Source: Nitrosomonas communis
GTDB lineage: Bacteria; Pseudomonadota; Gammaproteobacteria; Burkholderiales; Nitrosomonadaceae
Reading direction: 5' to 3'
Assembly: GCF_024102715.1 (NCBI RefSeq)
Contig: NZ_JAGFJM010000036.1
Coordinates: 1 to 64,000 of the forward strand
DNA: 64,000 nucleotides
The position numbers and the translations under genes were made by a program. Positions 8,045-16,599 of this stretch are shown piece after piece. Each line of letters opens with the position of its first letter. Positions within the stretch are counted from its first letter, which is position 1. The notes beneath the pieces were generated by a model. That model had not been told where the DNA came from. It saw only the letters and a program-made list of their open reading frames with translations, and did not search any database.

Positions 8045-9772
8045 ATGCCCATTCATAATGCCGATATTGCAGTCATCTTCGAAGAGATCGCTGATTTGCT
8101 CGAAATCGAGAGCGCCAATGTGTTCCGTGTGCGTGCTTACCGCAATGCTGCCCGCACCTTGCAGGAACTGGGTAAAGATGTGCGGGCTATGGCGGAAAAT
8201 GATGAGGATTTGACCAGGCTGCCTGGTATTGGCGATGATCTCGCTGCCAAGATACGGGAAATCGTCGAGACTGGCCACTGTGCCATGCTGGATAAATTGC
8301 ATAAGCAATTGCCGTCGACCATTACAGAGTTACTGAAAATTCCTGGGTTGGGACCCAAACGGGTAAGGGCGCTGTACCATGAACTGGATATTCATACCAT
8401 GGAGCAATTGCAACGCGCCGTGCGCGATCACCGCATCCAGGCCCTGCCCGGCTTCGGTGAAAAAACCGAAATACACATTGCCGACGCTCTGGCAGTACAC
8501 GCTGGCAGCAGTAGCCGTTTCAAACTGGCCGTTGCCGCTCAGTATGCTGAACCGCTGGCAACCTGGCTGCGTACCATTCCCGGTGTCCACCAAGTAGTGA
8601 TCGCAGGCAGCTACCGGCGCGCGCGGGAAACAGTGGGCGATATCGATATTTTAATCACAGCTATGGCGGATAGCCCGGTCATGGCGCGCTTTTGCAGCTA
8701 TGATGAAATCGCAGAAGTGCTTTCGCACGGCCCGACGCGCAGCAGTGTGGTGCTCAAGTGCAAGCTGCAAGTGGATGTGCGCGCAGTCAGCCCGGAAAGT
8801 TACGGTGCTGCGCTGCATTATTTCACTGGCAGCAAGGCACATAACATTGCCATCCGCCGTCTGGGGCAGGAGCGAGGACTCAAGATCAATGAATACGGCG
8901 TGTTCAAAGGGCAGGCGCGCATTGCGGGGGAAACTGAGGAATCTGTCTATCAGGCGGTGGGGCTACCGTTTATTCCGCCGGAATTGCGCGAAGACCGCGG
9001 CGAAATTGAAGCAGCCCGGCATGGATATTTACCCAAACTGATCGAATTGAGTGACCTGAAAGGTGACCTGCATGCGCATAGCAGGGCAAGCGATGGTCAT
9101 GACACCTTGAAAAAAATGGCTCAGGCCGCGCAACAGCATGGTTTTGAATACCTGGCCATTACTGAGCATTCCAGCCGGCTCACGATTGCGCGGGGCCTTG
9201 ATTCAGTGCAACTGACCAAGCAGATGGACGAAATTGACCGAATTAACGAGCAGTTGCAGGGCATCACCCTGCTCAAGGGGATTGAAGTCGATATCCTGGA
9301 AGATGGCAGTCTTGATCTGCCGGATTGGGTGCTGGGAAAGCTGGATCTGGTCGTCGGCGCGATCCACAGTCACTTCGGCTTGTCCCGCGCCCGCCAGACC
9401 GAGCGCATTCTGAAAGCGATGGATCATCCTCATTTCACGCTGCTGGCCCATCCCAGCGGACGGCTCATCGCCAAGCGCGAACCCTACGATGTCGATATGT
9501 TGCGTATCATCCGCAAAGCCAAGGAGCGCGGCTGCTACCTGGAGCTTAATGCCACTCCTGACCGGCTGGATTTGCTCGATACTTATTGCCAGGCAGCCAA
9601 GGATGCAGGCGTGCTGATCAGCATCAATTCGGACGCGCACAGTGTGCTGGATTTCGATAACCTGCGCTTTGGTGTCGGTCAGGCGCGGCGCGGCTGGCTG
9701 GAGAAACAGAACGTACTGAATACACGCTCACTGCAAGAGCTGCGGCCCCTTCTCAACCGTACGATGTCATGA
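8045..9772 (+). CDS. polX: PolX family DNA polymerase/3'-5' exonuclease (Pol beta-like plus PHP)
   Basis: The 575-residue protein has the classical bacterial PolX layout. Residues 1-~90 are an 8-kDa-like helix-hairpin-helix region (LPGIGDDLAAKIREI), and a second HhH follows (IPGLGPKRVRALY). The nucleotidyltransferase palm comes next, with GSYRRARETVGDIDILI supplying the paired metal-binding aspartates and LQVDVRAV the third. A C-terminal PHP phosphoesterase domain begins at DLHAHSRASDGHD (~residue 340) and also has ITEHSS and HPSGR motifs. It would act in base-excision repair or gap filling, with exonuclease activity from PHP. The ATG at 8045 is preferred over one 51 bp upstream, because GAAGGAGA precedes it and homology starts there. 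Its stop overlaps a possible ATG of the next frame. Confidence 0.95.
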   Translation: MPIHNADIAVIFEEIADLLEIESANVFRVRAYRNAARTLQELGKDVRAMAENDEDLTRLPGIGDDLAAKIREIVETGHCAMLDKLHKQLPSTITELLKIPGLGPKRVRALYHELDIHTMEQLQRAVRDHRIQALPGFGEKTEIHIADALAVHAGSSSRFKLAVAAQYAEPLATWLRTIPGVHQVVIAGSYRRARETVGDIDILITAMADSPVMARFCSYDEIAEVLSHGPTRSSVVLKCKLQVDVRAVSPESYGAALHYFTGSKAHNIAIRRLGQERGLKINEYGVFKGQARIAGETEESVYQAVGLPFIPPELREDRGEIEAARHGYLPKLIELSDLKGDLHAHSRASDGHDTLKKMAQAAQQHGFEYLAITEHSSRLTIARGLDSVQLTKQMDEIDRINEQLQGITLLKGIEVDILEDGSLDLPDWVLGKLDLVVGAIHSHFGLSRARQTERILKAMDHPHFTLLAHPSGRLIAKREPYDVDMLRIIRKAKERGCYLELNATPDRLDLLDTYCQAAKDAGVLISINSDAHSVLDFDNLRFGVGQARRGWLEKQNVLNTRSLQELRPLLNRTMS

Positions 9773-9848
9773 TCGATTGCCGCAAGCATCTTACGAGCAG
9801 TCCGAGCGAGCACAATATTTACCAAAACGCCGTTTGGCTTAAACTCGC

Positions 9849-9884
9849 CGAAGGTCAATGTCAATTGCTTAGCCGTTCGACAAG
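9849..9884 (+). repeat. 36-bp dispersed repeat, copy 1
   Basis: This segment matches 11192-11227 at 31 of 36 positions, in the same orientation. The shared core is TTGCTTAGC-N-GTTCGAC. It lies just upstream of the hydrolase start codon at 9901. The TTCGAC(A/G)AG part resembles the palindromic TTCGACAAGCTCACCGTGAACGG-type intergenic repeats common in proteobacteria. Confidence 0.75.
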
Positions 9885-9900
9885 TTACCCGCGACCGATC

Positions 9901-11136
9901 ATGGTTTTACTGGAACGATCCGCCAGGCTGGTATTCCTGCTTTTGCTATTGGCGATGCTTGCGGGTTGCGTCCACCGGCAGTTTGTCACCGAACCCTATC
10001 CCCGCTGGGGGGAGGAAATCCCGATCAACCAGACGAATGAGGCCAATCCTCTGATCCTGCGCGTCATGCAGCCTGCCAACCCAGACGATGCGCCAGCCTG
10101 TGTGCTGCTGGTGCACGGCATGAATGAATATATCGGGCGTTATGATGAAATAGCCCGCTATTTTGCTCAGCGTTTCATGGTGGCAGGCTTCGATCTCCAT
10201 GCGCATGGTCTATCCAATCCGATACTGCAACAAGCAGATCAGGCCCTGACTGGGGGTGCTGCCCAACAGTCAGTCAGTGATGCCTATCTGGCACAAACGC
10301 AACTGTATGATCTGGAGCCGATGCGACAGGATCTGGACCTGGCATTGCGCCATTTCATCCCCCTTTGCGATAAGCAGCATCAAGTGGGCAAACCAGACAA
10401 ACCAATCTTCCTGGTTTCTCATAGTCTGGGTTCCCTGATTGCTGCATCCTACTTGCTGGCAACTTGGCAAGCGCCTGATCCGGTCACGCGAATACAAGGA
10501 ATCGTCCTGCTGGGGCCAGCGTTTTCTGTCAGTGAAGTTCCTGGCTGGCGCGGCTGGCTGGCAAATCCGTTCATCAAGTTATCGTTTCACGCGGAGGAAC
10601 ATTTTCTGCATCCGCACCCCGAGCCTTTGCCATTGTTGATCGTGAATCAGCTTGTTTCCTTTATCACTGTGCCATTGCTCGATAGTCTATTTGAAATTTT
10701 TTCCTGGCCCGGCCTGCGAACGCTGTTCACGCCGGTTTCACCGCCTTGGGTCGTAGACTATCTCACTGACAGCGAAGCAGAAAAAGTCCGCATCCGCGCA
10801 GATGGCTGGATCATCCGCCGCACTCTGTTGCGCTATGTCAAGGGAATCGAAGCAGAAGTCGTTCACTTTCGCCGCCGCATGAACGAGTTTACCCTCCCCT
10901 ATTTGCTGATCTACTCGGGGCGAGATCCAATTACCCCTGCCTGGGGCAGCGAAGATTTCGCACAGGCTACCCTGCAGAATCATCCCGACAATGCGCTACT
11001 GCCGCTACCGGAAATAAGCCATCACGAGCACCTGTTCTCATCGCAACCGTTACGCGATGAACTCCTGGAAAAAATCGAACAATGGCTGGATAAGCGACTA
11101 CTGTCACTGGATCAGCCGCAAGCAGCAAACCGCTAA
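9901..11136 (+). CDS. Alpha/beta hydrolase lipoprotein (lysophospholipase-like)
   Basis: From the ATG at 9901 the product (411 residues) opens with a lipoprotein signal peptide. It has Arg after a short N-terminus, a leucine-rich core and the lipobox LAGC, with the cysteine near residue 22. An open frame extends to an ATG at 9769, overlapping the polX stop. It would bury the signal peptide and includes a repeat copy, so I prefer 9901, although no good ribosome site precedes it. The body is an alpha/beta hydrolase of the serine aminopeptidase/monoglyceride lipase type: VLLVHGMNEYIGRYDEIA oxyanion region, nucleophile elbow SHSLGS, acid in IYSGRDPITP and histidine in EISHHEH. A membrane-attached esterase or lysophospholipase is likely, substrate unknown. 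Confidence 0.85.
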   Translation: MVLLERSARLVFLLLLLAMLAGCVHRQFVTEPYPRWGEEIPINQTNEANPLILRVMQPANPDDAPACVLLVHGMNEYIGRYDEIARYFAQRFMVAGFDLHAHGLSNPILQQADQALTGGAAQQSVSDAYLAQTQLYDLEPMRQDLDLALRHFIPLCDKQHQVGKPDKPIFLVSHSLGSLIAASYLLATWQAPDPVTRIQGIVLLGPAFSVSEVPGWRGWLANPFIKLSFHAEEHFLHPHPEPLPLLIVNQLVSFITVPLLDSLFEIFSWPGLRTLFTPVSPPWVVDYLTDSEAEKVRIRADGWIIRRTLLRYVKGIEAEVVHFRRRMNEFTLPYLLIYSGRDPITPAWGSEDFAQATLQNHPDNALLPLPEISHHEHLFSSQPLRDELLEKIEQWLDKRLLSLDQPQAANR

Positions 11137-11191
11137 AGTAACCAGGAGATTGTTTCAGTGAAATATTTACAAATGTCCCCATCCGGCCTGT

Positions 11192-11227
11192 CGAAAGCCA
11201 ATGTCAGTTGCTTAGCAGTTCGACGAG
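11192..11227 (+). repeat. 36-bp dispersed repeat, copy 2
   Basis: This is the partner of the copy at 9849-9884 (31/36 identical). Here the unit continues into GAGCTCACCGTGAACGG, giving the fuller form of a REP-like intergenic palindrome. It lies in the short gap after the hydrolase gene, so the two copies bracket that gene. Confidence 0.75.
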
Positions 11228-11275
11228 CTCACCGTGAACGGTACAGGGGTTTTATGGAAACGATCCATTAGTCCA

Positions 11276-12298
11276 CTAGAACAGCGAATAGCTTTTCTGA
11301 TTCTGCTCAATAATTTCCTGCTGGATAGTAAAAACTTCTGGTGCATCAGCATCGACCACTACGCGCACCCAGTGCACGTCGCGGTCACCAAAAGTTTCCA
11401 CCCGCGTGACGTTTCCCAGACGAAGATGGCTCACACTGCCGCGCATGGGCTTGTCCACCCGGAAATAATGCGAATCCCCATGAGCAAGCATAACGGGTTT
11501 ACCAAAATCCACGGCCGCTTGTTCAAACGCTTGGAGAATTTCTTCGAATCCCTGTCGCGCTCGTTTTCCTTTAGCCCCTTCAAATCGAGGATTGGCTTGA
11601 AAAAGTAGAAACACGCCACGCGCGTTCATGGCGTTAGCTTCGTCAAAAGCCTGCTTTATCCACGATACGGCAGCGTTTATCCGGCGCGCAACCTCATCGT
11701 CATCCGCTTGCGTACGTGTCGCAAAAGGCGCTAGTCCATTATTACTGCCAACAATATGCAAGGTTGCAAACAAGACTTGATTTCTCATCCAGCGCACATT
11801 TTCGACAAATTCCGGAAAATTTGGATCATTTGCCTGGCTCTGGACGGTCATGGTTTTCTGCCCCAAACTCACACCCGGGCGTGGATAAAAAATTTGCCGT
11901 AAACGTGCCAATCGCTCAAGCGGCAAGTACGATCCGGCAAAAATACGATGGCAATCTGTCCATTCGTTATCGCCTGGCGTTAGGATGAACGGTATTCTGA
12001 ATCGCTGGAATCGTTCCAAGCGATCCAGAAACAATTCATCAAAACAGCGTGATGAACCCGACTTGATATCGCCCGCATGCAGCACCCATTCCAACTGCTC
12101 GTTGGCATTGATGGCGTGGATAACATTATCGAATTTCCAATAATCATCAGCGCGGTAGGGCATGTCACCTATCAATGCGAATTCGAATTTCCCTGAGCCT
12201 GCGCTGTTACCCCGCTCAGATTGCGGTTGTGCCTGAGCATGTGTGCAGAAAAGCATTGTTATCCATAGCGACGCCACCAAAAATTTCAACCGCGACAT
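11276..12298 (-). CDS. Secreted metallophosphoesterase
   Basis: The 340-residue product has a Sec signal peptide (Arg-Lys start, hydrophobic LVASLWITMLFC, cleavage around AQA near residue 23). A calcineurin-like phosphoesterase core follows, with metal-binding motifs in order: LIGDMPYRADD, LHAGDIKSG, LTPGDNEW and, late, LAHGDSHYF. It is therefore expected in the periplasm, cleaving phosphoesters with a dinuclear metal centre. The substrate cannot be told from sequence. The canonical GNHE block appears as GDNEW, as in a subset of this superfamily. AGGAGA lies 4 bases before the ATG. The gene stands between the hydrolase and the pyruvate kinase-like gene, with short gaps and no clear operon partner. 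Confidence 0.85.
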   Translation of the reverse strand: MSRLKFLVASLWITMLFCTHAQAQPQSERGNSAGSGKFEFALIGDMPYRADDYWKFDNVIHAINANEQLEWVLHAGDIKSGSSRCFDELFLDRLERFQRFRIPFILTPGDNEWTDCHRIFAGSYLPLERLARLRQIFYPRPGVSLGQKTMTVQSQANDPNFPEFVENVRWMRNQVLFATLHIVGSNNGLAPFATRTQADDDEVARRINAAVSWIKQAFDEANAMNARGVFLLFQANPRFEGAKGKRARQGFEEILQAFEQAAVDFGKPVMLAHGDSHYFRVDKPMRGSVSHLRLGNVTRVETFGDRDVHWVRVVVDADAPEVFTIQQEIIEQNQKSYSLF

Positions 12299-12394
12299 GT
12301 TTTCTCCTGAATCAGAAAGGAATGCTCATTTTGGTTAGCAAACTAACAGTATAACAATTGCAAGCGAAGGAAAAGTCAGCATGCTTCCACTTCA

Positions 12395-13846
12395 TTACCA
12401 GTGCAAACGCTTCAGCAATGCGCTTTTTTTCCGTTGATGCGCTTGCATGCGCTGCAAGATGTTATCCAGCACTGCAATAGCTTTAATAATATGCGCGCCT
12501 TTGTTGAGCATCACGCATTCAGCCCGCTCACTCATGGCTGCATCAGTAACTTCAGCCCGGCTGGGCTTACCGCTTTTGACCAGCGTTTCCAGCACTTGTG
12601 TTGCCCAGATAACCGGAACATGGGCGGCTTCGGACAGCCACAAAATCTCTTCCTGCAATTCAGCCAATCGCTCGTAGCCACATTCTACCGCCAAATCACC
12701 GCGCGCAATCATTACACCAACTGCCGGCCAGCGTAACAACGTAAGCAAAAGCTCCGGCAATTGCTCAAAGGCAGCACGTATTTCGATCTTGATCATGATC
12801 CCAAGCTTCTGTCCGCCGAGCTGTTGAAGATGATCTTGCAATAATTCAATGTCAGCAGAGTGTTGCACGAAAGAAAGCCCCACGATATCGGCATGCTCCA
12901 CAATAAACGCCAGATGCTCAATATCCCTCACCGTTAATCCGCTTAGTTCTAAATGCGTATCCGGCAGATTGATCCCTTTGTCAGCCAGTAATTTCTCGCC
13001 GGTATCGCACGCCTGGGTAATCTCGACCACGAGATGATCCGCGTTGACACTATGAATAACCCCGCCAATGCGACCATCGTCAAAAAGTACACGCTCCCCG
13101 GGTTGAACATGATCAAAAATTTCAGGCGTCAGGCAGGCAATACTCGCCGGATAAATGAGATGACCAGCTGAATCCAATTGCGCAGCTCTTCCCGGAACCT
13201 GTTCGCGCGTCAACAATAAATGATCACCGCGTTTTAACCGGATCACCTCGGCTATCCTGGGCAATACGCCCACTTCACAAGCATTCGTCAGAGATGATTT
13301 TCCGGAGACACGTTTGCCTACCCGATTAAGCTTGCTCCCTAGTCTGATGTAGGCTGTTTTATTACACTCAGCCCAACAGCCTGTGCCTGCCTGCTCAACT
13401 ATCCTGAGCGTGCGGCTGGCACCTCTTGCGTCAACAAACTCGATTTTGTCCTGAGGCGTTAATTGCTGTAGCCAATCTTTCTTGACGGGCAAACAAGCAT
13501 CCGCCTGTTTCGGATAAGCGGGCGATCCATTTTCAGGATACAGCCAAATCCGGGCAGGTGCGATCAGGTTGCCGTAAACATCACGATGAGGACGCCATTT
13601 AATGACACCAGGGCCCAATGCAATTTGTCCAGTACGTAGCTTGGGCCCGGCCAGATCCATCAGAACGCGGCAAGAACGCCCTGTTTCACGGCAGGCTTGT
13701 TTGATATACGCAATCATCCTTGACCATAGGGCTGCATTATCATGGGCGCAATTGATACGGGCACAATCCATCCCTGCCAGCAACATCTCTTTGACCAATT
13801 GGTAATTACTGGCAGCTTCGGTGGGCAACGTCACCATGATACGCAC
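12395..13846 (-). CDS. Pyruvate kinase-like protein, catalytic part (downstream of a frameshift)
   Basis: This frame encodes the PK barrel and associated domains of an atypical pyruvate kinase. Recognisable blocks are RIMVTLPTEA, RINCAHD (binding-loop Asn/Arg), DLAGPKLRTG, MIKIEIRAAFEQLP with the catalytic lysine, VGVMIARGDLAVECG and WATQVLETLVKSG-x-PSRAEVTD. The classical allosteric C-terminal domain is short or absent, as in this long-N-terminus subfamily. The first usable codon is a GTG at 13846, but the frame stays open further upstream and encodes NLLGNPPPNRWV. In relatives that sequence continues directly from the protein encoded by 13866-14288. I therefore read it as the 3' part of one gene with a one-base frameshift at the T4 run 13878-13881. 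Without the N-terminal part it might not be expressed properly. Confidence 0.8.
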   Translation of the reverse strand: MRIMVTLPTEAASNYQLVKEMLLAGMDCARINCAHDNAALWSRMIAYIKQACRETGRSCRVLMDLAGPKLRTGQIALGPGVIKWRPHRDVYGNLIAPARIWLYPENGSPAYPKQADACLPVKKDWLQQLTPQDKIEFVDARGASRTLRIVEQAGTGCWAECNKTAYIRLGSKLNRVGKRVSGKSSLTNACEVGVLPRIAEVIRLKRGDHLLLTREQVPGRAAQLDSAGHLIYPASIACLTPEIFDHVQPGERVLFDDGRIGGVIHSVNADHLVVEITQACDTGEKLLADKGINLPDTHLELSGLTVRDIEHLAFIVEHADIVGLSFVQHSADIELLQDHLQQLGGQKLGIMIKIEIRAAFEQLPELLLTLLRWPAVGVMIARGDLAVECGYERLAELQEEILWLSEAAHVPVIWATQVLETLVKSGKPSRAEVTDAAMSERAECVMLNKGAHIIKAIAVLDNILQRMQAHQRKKSALLKRLHW

Positions 13847-13865
13847 CCATCTATTGGGAGGAGGA

Positions 13866-14288
13866 TTACCCAGTAGATTTTGTATTATTTTCCAATAAGG
13901 TAGTGCCGCTGACTGAAGGCATGGTCAGGGCCGTAGGCTTTTTTTGTGCCTGCTTTCCCAGCGCGTGCTGCAGCAATACAATGATCGCATTCAAATTGCT
14001 GAGAACTTCTGCCTCTGCGCGTCCCAAGGAGGACAAACCGGCTGCGGCTAATTTCTTCTGTAATGGGCGCATATCCCGCCGGCGTAGCCCCAGGTAATGA
14101 ATCAAGTTAGCGGCACTCGCTTTATGATGCGCATCGATCAGATTTAAGATTTCGGCAGAGTCATTTTCTACTGCGATCAATTCTTGCTGCAATATCTCTA
14201 ATTCCCGCAGTAACGCAGTATAGGCCTTCATTCTTTCGTGCTTGATTTGGTCATTGCGAAGTAGATGCGCCAGCTTGATAGCAGGCAA
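13866..14288 (-). pseudogene. N-terminal part of the frameshifted pyruvate kinase-like gene
   Basis: This 140-residue frame encodes the helical N-terminal extension of long pyruvate kinase-family proteins: NLIHYLGLRRRDMRPLQKKL, GLSSLGRAEAEVLSNL and finally TLLENNTKSTG before TAA. In intact relatives the NT(x)LLG motif leads straight into PPP-N-R-W-V-R-I-M-V-T-L-P. That sequence is present here only in the next frame. Skipping one base of AAAA on the coding strand (plus-strand 13878-13881) joins the two into a protein of about 628 residues. The frame can start at TTG 14288, or more plausibly at ATG 14231. The frame change could be a real mutation, a homopolymer reading error, or programmed slippage. 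Confidence 0.7.
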
Positions 14289-14479
14289 GTTAATTCGGAT
14301 TACACTGCCACTTTATTGTGACACCTTTGTGACACTCATTGAGCACAAAAAACAGCCTGTTGGTAAAGATAAAGCCATAATGTTCGTGATGCAGTGGACA
14401 TTGATCGGCTGTGCTAGTTTTTGCAAAATGAGCGATGATGGAAAACCGCAGCTACCGGCTCTTCCCATACCGACTAGCA

Positions 14480-14938
14480 CTAGCATGTTGATTTCGCAGT
14501 GAGTCGACGATTGATTTCCCATAAGGCTTCCTCCGGAACAATTTCTTGAATGGCGGGGAATAAATGCTGTTCCTCAAAACGGATATGCATGCTAAGTAGC
14601 GTTGAAAGCGCCTGACTTTCCATCGTTAGCACTGTTTCCTGGGCAAGGTTTTTTCTCAAATGATCCACGGCTTGCTGAATATCGGCATGTTGCTTTAAGG
14701 TTTCGACAATTTCCAGGCGATCTGTCGATGAATACTGAGAGAAAACAGGCAGTAAAATTTCCTCTTCTTGACGGAAATGGCTTTGCAGGCTGGTATCCCA
14801 GAAAGCAACAAAACGACTAGCAATCTGGTGAAGCAATGGCATGTCCGCATTGGTAGAGGCAATGCGCAGATTTTTTGCCTGAACAAGCACATGATGATGA
14901 TCATGAGACAAAAGATAAAGGCTTTTGTGACGTTTCAT
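14480..14938 (-). CDS. Hemerythrin HHE domain protein
   Basis: The 152-residue soluble protein is a four-helix hemerythrin-like domain. Iron ligands can be picked out in order: SHDHHH near the N-terminus, HFRQEEEILLP, KQHADI and MHIRFEEQHLFP. It carries a non-haem di-iron site and would bind oxygen, nitric oxide or iron, or act in iron-centre repair. No fused signalling domain is present. It lies upstream of, and in the same direction as, the pyruvate kinase-like gene, 190 bp away, so an operon is uncertain. The ribosome site before the ATG at 14938 is weak. The downstream gap to 14288 holds no gene. Confidence 0.88.
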   Translation of the reverse strand: MKRHKSLYLLSHDHHHVLVQAKNLRIASTNADMPLLHQIASRFVAFWDTSLQSHFRQEEEILLPVFSQYSSTDRLEIVETLKQHADIQQAVDHLRKNLAQETVLTMESQALSTLLSMHIRFEEQHLFPAIQEIVPEEALWEINRRLTAKSTC

Positions 14939-15119
14939 GGGTAATCACTCATTTTCTGGATGATCGATCAGTATAACCATGCGGAAGAAACGAGAGCATA
15001 GCAATGAGCCGATAATATAATGAAGCATAATAAGAATAATTGATGTATCAGAATTAGTTGCATTACGTGTTTGTACGTATTTACTCGCCCTCCTATTTCG
15101 GATTAACTTCAAGCATAGT

Positions 15120-15148
15120 TTGATGGGTATAGGCAATCTTCCTATAAT
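15120..15148 (+). promoter_or_regulatory. Sigma70-type promoter for the DUF533 gene
   Basis: TTGATG at 15120-15125 and a perfect TATAAT at 15143-15148 are separated by exactly 17 bases. Transcription would begin near 15155, about 30 bases before the ATG at 15185, with AAAGGAG in the leader. Confidence 0.75.
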
Positions 15149-15184
15149 TTTTCACAAAGATTATTCAAGCAAAGGAGTTATATC

Positions 15185-15913
15185 ATGAGCTATGGCGACA
15201 TTGTTGGACGTTTGTTGAACGCAATGACAAACGAAGGGCATTCAAGACTTGAACATATGGCCCATTCTCCTCAGTCTACAAAATCTACCAATAAATGGTT
15301 AAGCCTGATTGAAAAATTCCTTCATTCCAAGCAGGCGGGTAACGTCACAGGCGCGCAACTGGGCGGCATAGGGGCACTGGCTGGCGCTCTGCTGGGCGGC
15401 GGCGCTACCGCAGCAACAGGCGCATTAGGCGGAAGCGCATTATCAATGCTGGGAGCCATGGCAATCAATGCGCTTCAAAAAAAATATGGTGCCCAATTCT
15501 CGGATGTGCAGGAGCGTGCTGATTCCTCGCCCGAGGAACCAGCAGCAGCGATGACTTCAGCAGAAACAGAAAAACTCATACTGCAGGCGATGATCAGTGC
15601 TGCCAAAGCAGACAAACAGCTTGATCAATCAGAAATGAACAAAATTATGGGCAAGGCGGGTGAAGACGGTCTCACAGAGGAGGAACGTCAATTTATTCGT
15701 GATGAGCTAAATCAACCACTGGATCTCAATAAGCTGGTTTCTAGCGTACCTAACCAAATTGTTGCCACCCAGGTTTATGCAGCTTCATTGTTTGCTCTTG
15801 ATATCGATACGGAAGCGGAAAAGAACTATTTACGCCAATTGGCACAAGCACTTAGTCTGGATATAGAAACAGTTAGAAGGCTTCATGAAATGACGGGTTC
15901 CCCCGTAATTTAA
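15185..15913 (+). CDS. DUF533 (YebE-like, TerB-fold) membrane-associated protein
   Basis: The 242-residue protein has a polar N-terminus and then a glycine/alanine-rich hydrophobic hairpin (~residues 58-100, LGGIGALAGALLGGG and GALGGSALSMLG) that probably inserts in the inner membrane. A C-terminal TerB-like helical domain (~125-240) opens with KLILQAMISAAKADKQLDQSE and closes with LRQLAQALSLDIETVRRLH. This is the arrangement of E. coli YebE and other DUF533 proteins, which are induced by envelope or heat stress but lack a defined activity. AAAGGAG lies 9 bases before the ATG, and a strong promoter lies just upstream, so it is monocistronic. Confidence 0.88.
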   Translation: MSYGDIVGRLLNAMTNEGHSRLEHMAHSPQSTKSTNKWLSLIEKFLHSKQAGNVTGAQLGGIGALAGALLGGGATAATGALGGSALSMLGAMAINALQKKYGAQFSDVQERADSSPEEPAAAMTSAETEKLILQAMISAAKADKQLDQSEMNKIMGKAGEDGLTEEERQFIRDELNQPLDLNKLVSSVPNQIVATQVYAASLFALDIDTEAEKNYLRQLAQALSLDIETVRRLHEMTGSPVI

Positions 15914-16248
15914 ATCTATTTTCATATTATTTCTGGTGCCAACCATAGAATTGACCGTTATACCCGGAAGCACAGCAGTTATTGCGCCCTGCACAATGTT
16001 ATGCTGGAACTCAGCAGGCAGCGTATCTGTTTTGCCTGCCAGTTGTGGCTTTGACAAAATTTCCGGCTGGCACGATATCCCAGCAGAACCGTGTCTGGTT
16101 CTAGGGTTTGACGAATTAAAGGTAGTATATTCTGCGGCTAAAGCGTGAAAATTTTGTTAACTAATGCTTGAGCACTGAAGTATTTTCGTTATATACTGAA
16201 ATCGTCACAAGTTCTTAGTTACACAAATTTTAATAAGGAATCAATATA
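15914..16248. other. Intergenic region with a promoter for the small lipoprotein
   Basis: No convincing gene is visible in this 335-bp stretch. Short frames on both strands resemble nothing known. Near its right end a promoter-like pair, TTGAGC (16168-16173) and TATACT (16192-16197) with an 18-base spacer, could drive the lipoprotein gene at 16249. It is followed by an AAGGAA ribosome site. Confidence 0.45.
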
Positions 16249-16467
16249 ATGAGATTTTTTCTGATCGCCGCCGCTTTAACAGCCTTAACATTGTCAGGAT
16301 GTGGCAGACCAGGCCAGGCATTACCTGAACAAGAAAAAGAAAACTACGAGAGAATCATATCCGGCGGAAAGTTAGAATGCCCTCATGGATTAGATGCTAA
16401 TGGCAACTGCCTTAAAGAAGGCGCTGACCCACGTCCATACGGTGGCACCAGCAAACCAGGACATTAA
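16249..16467 (+). CDS. Small lipoprotein of unknown function
   Basis: The 72-residue product is a lipoprotein. It has an Arg near the N-terminus, the hydrophobic [14 protein letters not shown] core and a lipobox cysteine at about residue 18. The mature part, ~54 residues, is polar with two further cysteines ([13 protein letters not shown]) that could form a disulfide, and a proline/glycine-rich end. It has its own promoter, an AAGGAA ribosome site and an intrinsic terminator, so it is a separate expressed unit despite its size. No family was recognised. Confidence 0.75.
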   Translation: MRFFLIAAALTALTLSGCGRPGQALPEQEKENYERIISGGKLECPHGLDANGNCLKEGADPRPYGGTSKPGH

Positions 16468-16491
16468 TCATATAAGAAATGTCGCAAAATT

Positions 16492-16520
16492 AAAAACCGC
16501 CTAACTCGGCGGTTTTTTTA
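16492..16520 (+). terminator. Intrinsic terminator after the small lipoprotein gene
   Basis: The inverted repeat AAACCGCC / GGCGGTTT encloses a 6-base loop and is followed by an unbroken T run. It begins 25 bases after the lipoprotein stop codon. Confidence 0.88.
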
Positions 16521-16599
16521 ATTTCTAGTTCTGCCCCTTCTCCCCCACACTGAATTTCATTCATTAGGCATGAGATCGTATACTATCCGAGTATCTAAG

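Noticed and set aside
9769..9900. N-terminal extension of the hydrolase frame overlapping the polX stop
   Set aside because: It would place 44 residues before a clear lipoprotein signal peptide and includes a dispersed repeat, so ATG 9901 is more credible.
15936..16148. 70-codon frame after the DUF533 gene
   Set aside because: It overlaps an equally long reverse frame, has no ribosome site and resembles no family.
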